A stretch of DNA of 64,000 nucleotides, from the NCBI GenBank assembly GCA_947247005.1, contig OX365944.1, positions 5,654,501 through 5,718,500 of the forward strand. The letters run 5' to 3'. Shown one piece after another: positions 1 to 12,900 of this stretch (its first letter is position 1; every line of letters starts with the position of its first letter). This DNA comes from Spisula solida (Eukaryota > Mollusca > Bivalvia > Venerida > Mactridae). The notes below the pieces were generated by a model. The model had not been told where the DNA came from. It did no database searches and saw nothing but the letters and a program-made list of their open reading frames with translations. Both the position numbers and the translations under genes were made by a program.

Positions 1-112
1 AGTCGTATGACCTACTTTCAATTAGTAAAATGACGTAATTGAACAAATCATGATCGAGATATGACGTAATGAACAAGTCATTAAGAATTGCAAGCAATAC
101 AGAAGTCCCCTA

Positions 113-400
113 CTAAGCCAGCATCTTCAATATCCTAGTAGACAATAGACCAGGGCCTGCTGCCTTCGAATGTTTTAGGTTGAGCAGTAGCTTATCTATA
201 CCAAGAGTGGTGAAGGAGATATCAGGCATGGGATCTGTTGGGGGCCATCCATCTTGGGTAACTGACCGACGGGTTCCCTGGTAAACGCAGGTGTATATTG
301 GTTGTTGAGAGCATTGGCTTTTTCGGAGGGTTCACTTAGGATGTTGTCCATAACAGTTTCATTGGTACATGTGCCTTCATAAAAACTTGTATGTATTTTG
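113..400 (-). pseudogene. Decayed LINE reverse-transcriptase fragment
   Basis: Minus-strand translation shows SEPSEKANALNNQYTPAFTR from about 353 down, then, after a frame change, ISFTTLGIDKLLLNLKHSKA and AAGPGLLSTRILKMLA. This is the 'K-A-x-x-L-N-x-x-F-x-S-V-F ... I-x-K-L-L-x-N-L-x-x-x-K-A-x-G-P-D' segment at the start of non-LTR retrotransposon reverse transcriptases of the Jockey/CR1 type. The frameshift, stop codons and the missing Asp-Gly after GP show it is dead. Confidence 0.7.
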
Positions 401-1144
401 GAACCTTGTGGAGAAATTTGAGAGTTGTCTTTGAATTAAATTGTACGTAAACTAGAGTAGTGCTTATAAAATAGTGTGAGCACTTATTATTACATAATCT
501 TGAATCGGAATTCAATTGCGAAAAAGCGTTATCCAACTTATCGTGTAACACTATTATGTCGGTTCATAATAGTCCATTTTGAAACCATGGTAACACGCAC
601 ACGACACAGCCTATCACGACTACGTACTAGGACATATCCTTTATATTATCATATCGCTAGTTTACTTACATTACATGCTGGGAATTGTCAGCAAAAATGA
701 AGACATTTGAACGTTAGGTGCTGACATTTATAAACAGAACTTGAACTTCAGGAGCAACAACGCCGTATCGCAAACCTGACGTCACAAAAAAGTAAAATAG
801 ACGAACACCAAATTCTGTCGACAGCAAGACGAGATGCCCTCGGTATCGTATGAAATTATCGCAACTACAATGGTAAGATTCCTACAAGTCGCACGAGTTA
901 GTTCTATCTAATGTAAACGCATTGTGATGTTGTTAAGTTTTTAAAGACGGCGAGGTAATAGAAAATCACAATCCTCGAACGTTTGTGACGTCAGTAACCG
1001 AGACATTTTCAAAATACTGAAGTTTCATAGTACGGTTTCTCACCAAGATGTTCGATGTAAGAAACGGAAAAAGTACATGCGATTCTCACAAATGATGTAC
1101 ATGAGTGGCATAGAAATGTATTCATCACTATTGTCACCATATAC

Positions 1145-1276
1145 TATAGGATTAAACGACCATTTGTTGACGTTCACTGATGTGTAAACACCCGATCTGG
1201 GGCTTTACTCAATGTGTTGCTTCAGATCGGGTGTTTACACATCAGTGAACGTCAACAATGGTCGTTTAATCCTATA
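1145..1276. repeat. Foldback, ~55-bp arms, 23-nt loop
   Basis: Arms at 1145-1199 and 1223-1276 are reverse complements apart from a single T indel. The inner ends are CACCCGATCTG and CAGATCGGGTG. As RNA this would form a long hairpin. No ORF lies inside. Confidence 0.9.
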
Positions 1277-2309
1277 TTGCATACCCTATGATAAGCACTA
1301 ACGTCGTGTCAAATAGTGTGACGTCATTGACGTCTTTTGTACGCCGGCTCAGCGTTAATGACCCTGTTAAGACATATGCACATCCTGGACCGTGCAATTA
1401 TTTTCGTCCATAATTGCGATGTATGAAGAAAAATGATTCCGCTTTCAGAGCATATGTATTTTGATTCATATTGTGGGGTTTATGACAAAATTGCTGTTTA
1501 TTTTTTAATATCCCTAATACGTGCGTAAAATGGCGTTTAAAGTATAAATTGACGTCGTTTCCGCGATTTTAGTTTTGATTGATTGACGCCACTCATATTA
1601 AATTACATGACTTTAGGTAACATGTTTACGAGAAGCTCATAGAAAATACCCCTGGCTCTTTGTGTAGACAACTTTTTTGTTTGACCAAAAACACGAGCAC
1701 CATCTCCTCCATCTCCTGTTTTTTAGCGTAGCTGTCTATCTTGAGATTTGTCATACTTTAAAAAAACCAATGAAATGTTTGTAAATATATCCGCACTAAA
1801 CAAATGAACGAATCTTAGTGCTTACAATAATGCTATTCTCACCACAAAAGACACCGCGTAAAATTCTATTACTATTAAACGAAATGTACAGTAGATACAC
1901 ACAGATAATATATTATGTTATTCGCGTTACTCTAATGCTAAGTGTATCAGTTTGTAACTGTTTGACCTTAAAGTGAATAAATACTTACCGTATTTTATCT
2001 AATCATGGTGGTGACGATTATTTCGAGTCTTCAAATTTGATACGGAATGATCTGGGTAGTTTTACTCAGAACCTTATTTATTGATAATTTTATGCACTTC
2101 TAACGCAGCTGTTCTCATATGTCCGATTTTTAGAGATGGCAATTCTGATTTTAACAGTATTTCTTTGTAAGTGCTGAAGTAGCCATTGTAAACCAAAAGT
2201 AATACCTTTTCTTGAATCTTTTCAGTTATCTAAGTATTCATGTTTAAATTATGTAAATTGATGTAGAACTTTCTGATCAAAAAGATAATATTAAGTCTTA
2301 TCAAAACGT
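1277..2309. other. No feature recognised
   Basis: AT-rich sequence without coding signal, tandem repeats or long inverted repeats that I can see. Confidence 0.4.
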
Positions 2310-3256
2310 GTTTGTTATAGACTGTGTTGATAAAAAAAAAGCGTACAATGAAAATGGTATGCAAAAACAATGAACACCAGATTAATAGTACACATTGGAA
2401 TAAGTACTCCCTCAGTTTTGTAATTCGTCGTCAATATGACAACTATGATGAGTATCCTGTTGTCTCGTATATTCGTGCTTCTTGTCAGTTTCATCGGCGC
2501 ATGTGCAATCGTGCATCCGCGTTCAAAATGTCTTAAACTGTTCTGTTCTGTTAACTTATCTAATAAAAACAAGAACAATGACAAAATGTTTATGAAAATG
2601 ATTAAAATCACAGCTGTTTTATCTATAGGTCGGTGCTCTGAATCCTGTTGACTGTTTATGAACCATGAAACCCGTGTTACCGTTAAAATTTGCTTGTATT
2701 GAGGCACCATGTGATTAAATTTTAGAGTCGGGTTTAAATTTAGCAAATTTGGAGTAGTACTTGTCATAAAGTGTTTTTAGTTTGATTGTTTTAGACTGTG
2801 GTGATGAATAAAAAGCGTAATTAAAATGGTATGTAAAACAATTAACACCAGTTGAAGAATACCAAATGGAATAATTACTATCCGTATTGTACCTCGTTGT
2901 CATGGTGACAGCTATGATGAGTCGTCCTAAACGACTGCATCAATTGATACAGACTATTTTTGTGATGATTATTAGGGGTAATTTTAGTATACCCAAATTA
3001 AATACCACGAAACGCATATATTTGAGCTTAATTCAACTAAGCGCGGTTTCAGGAGAAGACACGAAAATATGAGACAGGGGTATATATATATGGTCATATA
3101 TGATGATGAGTCGTCTAAAATAACTGCTTCAATTGATACAGACTATTTATGTATATATTGTTTTGGGTAATTTTACTAAAATTGTACTGTATATTTGAGC
3201 TTTTTAAACCAAGCACGGATTTCAGGAGAAGACACTAAAAGATGAGACAGTGGTAA
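2310..3256. repeat. Local duplications of a ~150-bp segment
   Basis: A block starting GACTGTGTTGATAAAAAAAA near 2321 recurs in diverged form near 2795 (GACTGTGGTGATGAATAAAA). A second block (ATGATGAGTCGTC ... TTTCAGGAGAAGACAC ... ATGAGACAG) occurs at about 2913-3077 and again at about 3100-3252. ORFs across this stretch are shadows of the repeat. Confidence 0.7.
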
Positions 3257-3766
3257 GAAAATCATATTATAATAATTGTTCTACGTAATAAACTCTCCTA
3301 ACTTATTGCTTATCAACTAAATTTAGCACTAAAGAGCTAGAGTTAAATGTGATATTGATACTGGGTGTCCTCTATTTTTTCCCAGTTCGTTTTTATATTC
3401 CATTTCGCGTCTTTCATTTTTCTCTTCTCGTTGTGAGTACCTGCGAGACTTCATACACGGAAATAGCCGAAAATTAACGAGCATTGGCGAGTAGGTTTGT
3501 TATTGTTGTGACGATCAACATGAATTTTCAACAAAGAGACTAATTCGAGCAAAAATTCTCCCTTAACTGAACAGCAATTTCCTACATAAAAGTATCAGAA
3601 CCAAAGATTAGAAATGGAATCAACAACCTACGTCAACGAATCTCCAAAATGAGCACCAATGTTGGTAAAATCAAAATTTATTTCGGACGTCTGCTGCAAC
3701 AAATTTGATCGGGGTCGGTCGATTTTGATTTCTTGTATCGTTTGCATATTTCTTTTTGGTTAAATC
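3257..3766 (+). promoter_or_regulatory. ZSWIM8 upstream region, promoter not resolved
   Basis: About 500 bp before the start codon should contain the 5' UTR and possibly the promoter. No TATA box at a convincing distance and no CpG-rich island is obvious, so this is a positional call only. Confidence 0.3.
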
Positions 3767-3947
3767 ATGGATTTCATGTATGATTGGGACAACGATGTGG
3801 ACAGATTTTCATTTGATGATAGTGAGCGATTTGAGGAAGAGTCCATGTGTTCTTGGCTTAGTGAGACGGAAAGCTTGAACAACAACTGGAGGGGATGGAA
3901 ACGTCAAAATGGTGGACAAGCGAGTCCACCTTTTGTAAAAACGCAAG
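3767..3947 (+). CDS. ZSWIM8: ZSWIM8 exon 1 (start codon)
   Basis: Encodes residues 1-60 plus one base. The ATG has A at -3 and G at +4, and no better in-frame ATG precedes it. The block DRFSFDDSERFEEESMC and the following NNWRGWKRQ are the family's typical N-terminus. Donor is CAAG|GTATTA. The reading continues open for 14 codons into the intron but loses all family similarity there. Confidence 0.93.
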
Positions 3948-6900
3948 GTATTATTATATTTTTCATCTCAATATTTTTATTTGTAAGCTGAATTGTTATT
4001 TTATCATTATGGTATTGATAAAAACTTTTGTGTTTATGATTGCAATTGACCTTTCATTGCCTCATGCCATGTAGACTGCTTTGAGGGCAAGACCAGGAGG
4101 TCATGGGTTTGATCCTTGAGCATATGAAGGCCAGCTGTGTGTACCATATGCTACCAAACTGTGAACAATGGTAACTGTTGATACATGTAGAAGCCACAAA
4201 TGTTACTATTTTTAAGCAGTTTGTGCTGGTCTGTCGACAGATGTAGCAGTGGTGCCTAATTATTCATTTGAAGAATACTCAAGAGCCGTTCATAGTGATC
4301 AAATTGTAGGCACAGTGATTTTCACGCCTGTGTATGTAGTAGTCTGTATAGGATTTAATTACTGACAGGGAGAAACATGTGTAGGCAGCCGGCTAGCTCA
4401 GTCGGTAGAGCATTCGCCCTGTAAGCGAAGGGTCCCGGGTTCGAGCCCCGGTCTGGTTGCACATTTTTCTCACCTGGTTACATTTGGCACCCAACGTAAA
4501 TGACCCACTGCACACTTAGAACGTCCCACAGAGGTTCTGGTACTCCATGAATTTGAGGATGAATTCTTCGAAGGAGGGGGTGTATGTAGTACTAGTAGTC
4601 TGTATAGGATTTAATTACTAACAGGGAGAAACATGTGTAGGCAGCCGGCTAGCTCAGTCGGTAGAGCATTCGCCCTGTAAGCGAAGGGTCCTGGGTTCGA
4701 GCCCCGGTCTGGTTGCACATTTTTCTCACCTGGTTACATGTTATTTACACATGCTGCCCCAAACTAGCTCTAGAAACTTAGTTCTACTGATAACATCATA
4801 CTCCGATCATGACCCCATGACATGTGGTAAACAGTAATTTGAGTAAACAATGACACTTCATAAGGTACCAGTCTATTTCAATTGATAATATAAATAAATA
4901 ATTAGTCATTGGTCATTATCAATCAGTGACTACAAACTGTTCTAAATATTTCCTTCAATTTCGCATTGATGTGCTAATTAATCAGGTGACTTCAGACTAA
5001 TTAAGGTAACTTTTTGCTCAACGTGCTCCCTTTTTTGCGTTCGACTGACTGTCATAAGTGCATGGCCATTCAGTTTTTAGCTCATCTGTTATTTTGGAAA
5101 AAAATATCCTAAATGAGTTATTGTCATCCCTTGTTCGTCCTCAGTGTTGGCATCAGCGTTGCATGGTTAAGTTTTTGTGTTAGATAAACTTTTCTCTTAA
5201 ACTATCAGAGCTATTGCTTTGAAACTTGCAACATTTGTTCACCCTCAGTACCTGAGTCTGTAAAGCAAGACCCATAACTCTGATCTGCATTTTGCGAGAA
5301 TTATTGCCCCTTTTTGGATTTATAAAATAAAATGCCTTGGTTAATAAGTTTTGTGTTTAGATCCACTTTCCTCCTACACTATCAGAGTTTAATATTGCTT
5401 TGAAACGTGCAACACTTGTTCATCACCAATACCTGACCATGTCAAGCATAACCATAACTGTGCAGGAGTTATTGTCCCTTTTTGGACTTAGTAAATTTCT
5501 TGGTTAGGTTTCAGTTTAGGTCAATTTTTCTCATACACTAAACTATGTGGACTATGGCTTTGAAACTTGCAACACTAGTTCACCATCAATACCTGACCAT
5601 GTCAAGCAGGACCCATAACTCTGATCAGCATTTTGTAAGAGTTATTTTCCCTTTTAGGACTTAAAAAATGCCTTGGTTAAAATTTGTGTTTAGATTCATC
5701 CTTTTCTCAAACACATATTATGGTGCTATTGCTGAAAAAATTGTTCACTGTCAATACCTGACCATGTCAACCAAGACCTATAACTCTGATCTGCATTTTG
5801 CAAAAGATAATGCCCTTTTTGGATTAGAAGATATATTTGTTAAGTTTTATGTTTATGTCAATTTTTTGCTCTTGTTTCCCTGCCTGATTGGCCAATCGTT
5901 GACTACCGATCACCCCCAGTTTCAAAGGAGGAGGCAGAAACTTTTGTGTGATACAAGGAAGAAACTTTTGTGTGATATATTGTACATAAGAAATCCGGGT
6001 GCAATACTCTTGCTTTTTCCAAATATTATCCTTCAGTCCTTCGTTCTTCAACGTTCCGAGTGTATAGCACCTGTACATGTGAGACTACCTTAGGGTTACC
6101 AATCAGTTCATCTCTAGTCAGATGTGATACACTGAAAAGTGCCCCGGCCAAGATGTGAACCAGGGGCCTCTTGATCCGTTGTCAAGAACATTACCCCTTA
6201 CACCACTGTATCCCCCCCACAAATGACTGTCCAGATTTCAGGTTGGAGTATACCAAAAAGTCTGTTACTCATTATTTTCTGTACATGTACAAATTAAAAT
6301 AAATTGCTTTCAACTGAAACAGTCGTATTGTGCAGCTATTTGGTTTTATCCCATGGCGAATGACCTCTGGCTTTGAGAGAAGAGGCAGAAAGATACCAGC
6401 AATCTGGTCACTGCCCTTGCTCTCTCTGAATAGACTCCTTGGTTCTTAAACTGTTTGGGTAGAGGATGTGAGTTTAATCTTCTTGCAAAGCTCACCATCT
6501 ATGATGCTATCAGCTTTAATGATTTGAGATAATTACATAAAGTTAACAATACCTGTACATTTCATTGTTTACTAAAAGTCTGATGAAGGAAGAAATCATG
6601 TAATAGGTTAACATCCATGAACCCTATTATTAATATTTTTAGATCATGAGTGAATAGTCTTTCAAAAAAGTATTTGCCAATAAATATTCATTTTAAGCAC
6701 ACTGCATTAGAGGAAAATATTATCATAAATTGTCTAGATTTGAAAAAATTAAGGCTTTATGTCATCAAGAATAAGGAAATCAATATAAATTATATCAGTC
6801 AGTATTACATGCCTTGTTTTATCAAGGAAAATTGAAATGTGTACATTAGAGATTCAGATTGTTTCTGCTTGAAACTTTCTGCGATGAATCACATTTTTGC

Positions 6901-9900
6901 AAGAAACTGTCCATAGAACTGACATTGCCTTTGAGTCAAAAGGGTTTATATAGAACTATATTTCATATTTAAGCAAAACGACAGATTGGCCCTTAAAGGC
7001 CTTTTCACTCTAAGATGAAGCTCACAGGTATGGTAGTTATAATAATATGTTTAAGACATATTATTTAATGTAATGCCATTCACCCAAAATGTGTTTTCTA
7101 TTAAAATGCATTTACATGGCACTTGTCTATCTACTTACAAATTTCAAGAATTCCATGTTTTGACACAAAGGTATTGTAGTAGACAGTTGTGTAGGAAATA
7201 AATGCAGTATCGCTTGGGGAATATATAGCTTCTTTGAAATTTCTGGAACTTAAGCTACTTAGTTACCTTGCATTTTATGGCATGTTAATGGTACAGTAAT
7301 ACAGTTTATGAAAATCTTGATTCATTGACTAAGTGAAACATGTTAATAATTCTGTCTGTGCTCTCGTAAGGTAATAACAATCCTCACCAACATACCATAA
7401 TCTTCAAAATGCAATTAAATGTGGTATTGACATGTACAATAATTGTACTCTGTCTGCTGGTGAAAACGTGAATTTATTGTATCTCGAAAGTGGTTCAAAC
7501 TGTTTTAATGCAATTTTGTATACAGGTCACTGTCTGGCTGTATTGTGCTTATTTGTCAAACTAAACTAATAAAGATCCTGTTTTTTTGTGTGTTGTAAAT
7601 TATAGCAAGTTTTAGGAGTATTGTAGCAGTTGTAAGATTTACTTTAATCCTACTTGGCCTGATAGTAACCTTCGGTACATGTCAGGAGTTTGGTTATAAT
7701 AATATGGTGTAAATGTATTAAAGTGGAGTACAATTTTGAAGAGTTTTAAAGTTAACAGTTTAACTTAACATAATTTATTTTCATACAATGTATGCTAGTA
7801 TACCATAACTTTGGGTTGTCTTTGTATGACCTGTATTGCCCAGTGACTCTACATATGAACTTGAAATACATGAACAACATGAATATAGGTTTTTTTAAAC
7901 ATACTGATCAAATGTAAGATATTTCCTTTGTGTAGTAACTCTGACACATTGTGAGTCATTGGCTCATTAAATACCATTGGTGACAGTGTGCTGTATGCCT
8001 AAAAGATCAACATTTTATCGGCCATTGACCAGTCTGTTTAACATTAATAATCACTTGGGTCAATGACTTTACTCAAGTTTAATCTTCATTTACTAGTATA
8101 GGAGAGATCACCGTATTCATTTGCAAAATGCCAACCGGCAATCTATTTGATGACAGAACAATAAAAACCTGTCGTTCACCAGTAGTTAGCTGTTTTAATA
8201 CCTGTATAGCACAGAGAATTTGATATGATCCTGACCTTTATGCATGAATATATTACAAATTGCTTGCGAGCAAATCATGCTATATCGGTTCTTCAGGGTT
8301 GTGTTGGTTTTACACCTCGAGCCTCTTCGTGATAATTTCCGCTCATGAAAACATACAATAGGGGTTATAAATATAGACAATATATATATCAGCTGTTAAA
8401 TTATGCTAATTGAAGGTCGAGAGTCGTGTCAAATTCTCTGGACTATACAAACATGATCTCTCCTATAAATATTCTTTGGTAAAGTTGTAGGGCATACTGT
8501 AATGTTTTGCAGGACAAAATATCCTGTTATCTAATGCTCGTGATAGGCTGTCAAATTAATTTCAAATTGTGGCCTTACATTATTAATGTTTTTTTCTCGA
8601 TTTATCTAAGGAATGTCCTTAATGATGTAACATTGCTCTGGTAACCGTAATAGACTGTATTATCATACATCATAATTATGGTATAGTGTGGCACAATTGA
8701 ACTGGTACTCATCATTCTATGCATGTTTTTGTTATTGTACCTTGAAAATGTTTTTTGACTTCTTCAAATAACAAACCTGTTAGGACAATTAGGGGATGTG
8801 GGGGGGGCAGAATATTCAGGATTGCCAGTCTTGCTATACTCACTACTGTATGAGCCAGGTGGTTAAGTGTTTAAGGCTAGGGTGTCAATCCTGTGAATGG
8901 GACGTTCAGGGTTTCCAGTTCAATTCAGGTGGCAATTAACATATTAAAAGTTGTTAAAAGTGCACATGTCTTGCTTGGAACTCAACATACAAGAATAGTT
9001 TCCCAGTAAAGGTTTGCCTAGTGTCTGGATTATCTTTAGGGGACAAAAATTGGTAAAAAACTAGTTCAAATCAGTTGGCACGAGGAAACCGAGGAAACAT
9101 ATTATCTGGTATTGCTATTACTAAGGTGAAGTAGACTGGGCAACATTTGTTAAAAGTCTTTGTCTGATAGGAAAATTGTTCTGCTAGTAAACTTGTACTT
9201 TTATTGTGTTTATGATAGTGATTGTATAATGGTAAATCAAATGGCCAGGTTTTTTTGCAAATCATAAAACATAAATTGATGATACCTTTGTGGGTAAGTC
9301 ATATTCATAACATGGACTGTACTTGCCACTGTGGAGTGCCTCGTCATTGTGTCAGCTGGCTTAGTTTATCGTTTATTTCATCTAGATAGGTTCCATCCTT
9401 GAAAACCTTACAAAAGTTTTTCTACCAATATGAAAATTGATAGACCATAATATGTTTTGAGTACAGTACTACTTAACATGACATTTCATACATATATAGT
9501 ACATTGAATTGACAAGGATTGGGTTTGTGTGGTTAAGATCAATGGTATACTATTTATTCATATTTCTTTGTGAGTAACCAGTTCATACACATTATACATG
9601 TTTAACCTCCTTCAGGTTAAATGTATAGTCATTTAAGTTCAAAATCCTGTTCAGTAGATTTACTGGTAAATCTTGTTTTAAATCAACAAATAGTGGATTT
9701 ATAATTTAATGTTCCAGATATTTCTGTGTTTCTGCTAATAAAATTAAGAATGTTGGTTACGTTTCCTTATAAATAGCCTTAAATCTTATAGGGGGTCATT
9801 TTGATTTTTTTACTGGACTTTTAATACTAGTTAATAGCCAAAATCTTGAAGCTTATTGACCCTCAATTCAGTCAGAATTCTGTGTGTTGAAATGTGTCAA

Positions 9901-12900
9901 AGTCTGGGGTCTAATCAACTTCAAGGGTTGAATGAAATCCCTGAAATTGAATGTCACCCTAACAATTTTTAGGAGAAAAATAAACATTTTTAACAGAAAC
10001 TACACCTACTTATTTATTTGTGACCTTCCTTTAAAGTTACTGCTTTATTGTAGTTAGAGTTACAATGTAGTACATGTACATGTATTCATGTTAATGTTCA
10101 TCAATTATACAATACGATTTTGACACCATTGTTAATTTTTAAAAGAAAAAAATCTCTATTATGTGAGAAAAATGGCTATCAAACCTACATTGTAACAAAT
10201 TAGTTAATAATTAACTGATACTTGATACAGCCATGAAGTTACTGATTTTAGTACTTTGTAAAAAAAGAGTAATTCAGAAAAAGTATTGAGTGACTTATTG
10301 TAACTGCTGGGTTATCCTATGATATGTATATATTACTGATTCATAGCATTTATTAAATATGTACAAATGTACTGTAAACCAATTTACTTTCGCGAATACT
10401 AACTTTCGCATTTTGCTGATCGTGGCATATTCGCGACGACAAACTTTCACTTTTTTAAGTTTCCTGCAAGGCCTATATTAATGTTTTTAGCACTTTCACT
10501 GGGAATATTTTCTTGAAATTATGCCACTCGCGAACTCGGCAAAACTAAATCCCGCGAAATAATTTCTTAGGTAACAGTATATAAAACATTTTCAATAAAT
10601 TAACTGCTGTATTATTCACTGTCAATTTAACAAATGTGTAAAAACATGCTGGTACGTATCAGTATGATTGTTAATTGCTGATAGCATGGTATAAATGTGT
10701 TGATTAAAATGTTTCAAAATAATAATATACATGTATACATGTTCGTAAAGTGGCATGTTGGTGATTGATTTTTCCTTGTAAATACAAATGCATTTGTACT
10801 ACCAGGGGCTCTTTGCCTTAGCAAAGCGCCAGGGCTTTTTTTAAGAGTAGGGGAAGGAGTCTTTTCTTTGAATTTGGGGGAAAATAACTCATAATTTTTG
10901 CTCGAGAGGAAGAAAAAACTGTAAGATGTAAATTGGATTTTAGGGGAAAACTGCATGATTTTAAAGAATTTTTACATCCTGTGGAAAGTGCTACGTAGCG
11001 CTCGTTTAATGTTAATGGTCTCCAGTATTGTTTCTGTTTAGTAGATTGAAGACCTCTGTAATTATTAAATGAGAATATATTTTCTGTCCATATACTCTTC
11101 ATGTACTTGTATAGTAAGCAACATCAAATATAGCCAAGGGCTTTCCTTTGACCCTTTACATGACTCTTTGACCCCTGAAAAATTTTAATAGTCATAAAAT
11201 GATTTTGCCCCTGCCCCCCCCCCCCCCCTCCATAAGTAAAATAGGTCAAATTTAGTTTAAATTGTAAAACAGGTATTTTGGCTATAAAATGGTAAAATCC
11301 AGTTGGAAGTTATCAAAATGAACTTCTAGATTCAACGCCTAAAGTAAAACTTTTGTGAACATAAAAGTTGCATGATTTAGATTGATTTTACTTGACAAGG
11401 ACAATACATTTTCAAGTAGGAGTAATGTTTCTTGAGAGAAGGATGTTTGACATAAATGAAATGAATGCGTCTGAAATTGAAATTTATATGTCAGTTCAAT
11501 GTTGAACTACAGTACAACCTCGTGAGAGTGACCATCTGTAGAGCAACACGTCTGTATAAAACATTTCCCTATTAAGCTGATATTAACTGTAAATTTAACC
11601 TGTGTAGAGCATCAACCTTTGTACAATGACCAATATTTGCAGCTCCCAAAGGGTGTTCACTCTACAGAGGCTGTACTGTGCTGTCAGTACATGGTATTAG
11701 TAAACCTTAAAACAATAATTGCTGACTTTTCAGTTAACTTGAAATTTTAAAGTTATTCATTTACTCCATGGTAGTTGGTACCATTTTTTCATGCCACATG
11801 TGTTCCTTGGGCACTGCCCCATCAGTATGAGTATACAGCTATGTGTCATTTATCTTTTACTCCATTTTACCAGTTGTTCATGCCCCATCAATATACATCT
11901 ATGTCATATGTATTGACCCCCAAAAAATTCAAATTACCTGTGTATAGAGATGGTGTACAAAATGCGACTGTCTTTTATCTGGATATTGCATCCTGTTGTT
12001 GAAAGTATTAGGGATCAATGTAGTGTTACTGAGTGTTACCTTTACTACATGGCACTTATGATCACCGAGCAATGTGAAGTACAAACAAACAACTGGTAGA
12101 CCACTTGGCTCTGTTGCAACAACCCCCCGAGCCGAGCATAGCCTTTATTTGCCAGTCAGCTTTCTGCTGAAATATGGCAGGCATATGAGTACCTCCACCC
12201 GTATTTGAACCCGGGTTGCCAGATTAGATGACAAGCGCCATAACCACTGAGCTACTGAGGCATACAACAAAAAGTGGTTGCACAAATATTGAAATAACCA
12301 GATTGAGTGTCAATGTGACATCACACCAGTCCAAGTAATCTGTTGATATTGATAACAACACTGACTGTATCCTTGTATAGCTTGCCGAAGATAACTCTAG
12401 CCTTATCAATACATAAACAGTGATAATATAAACACTGAATGGTCAATTGACTGCTTTTTATCAGCGTAGATTGAAACGGTATACTTGCATTAAAAGTGAT
12501 AATTAATAATGCACAGTATGATTGAAGAAAATGGACGTCAAAATATGCATTTAATTTTCGTTTGTAAACAAAGGCAAGTGTTATCATCGATGGACTATGA
12601 ATATTCATGTATATATAAGTCGGTTATCATACAACTAGTACACCTGTCTCTCCCTCAGACAGTAACACCTGGTGGTCTAATAACTATAATGATCATGTAA
12701 ATTATTGTTATGACTATGAGATGACGTTACAGCATCTAGCTATTATGATCATCTTGACTGATGTCTATATCTCCATTTTACTGTACCTATATCATGAATA
12801 CTAGTCATTTATACTAATGTTGTGATGAATAGAGTTGAGTCAATTGTTTATATTTGTGGTGGTTAAGTAATTAGTACTTTCATTTTGATAGGATTGATTA

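Noticed and set aside
2315..2767. 150-codon minus-strand ORF
   Set aside because: Lies in locally duplicated AT-rich DNA; the translation has no recognisable domain and the duplicate is not open.
4385..4461. Functional tRNA-Thr gene
   Set aside because: C instead of U before the anticodon, an acceptor-stem mismatch, and shared non-tRNA flanks in two copies mark it as a SINE head.
5668..6093. 141-codon ORF
   Set aside because: It reads through the last unit of a tandem repeat into a minus-strand SINE.
11205..11231. 15-C run as a G-quadruplex on the opposite strand
   Set aside because: A single homopolymer in an intron with no spaced G-tracts; more likely simple slippage or an assembly artefact.
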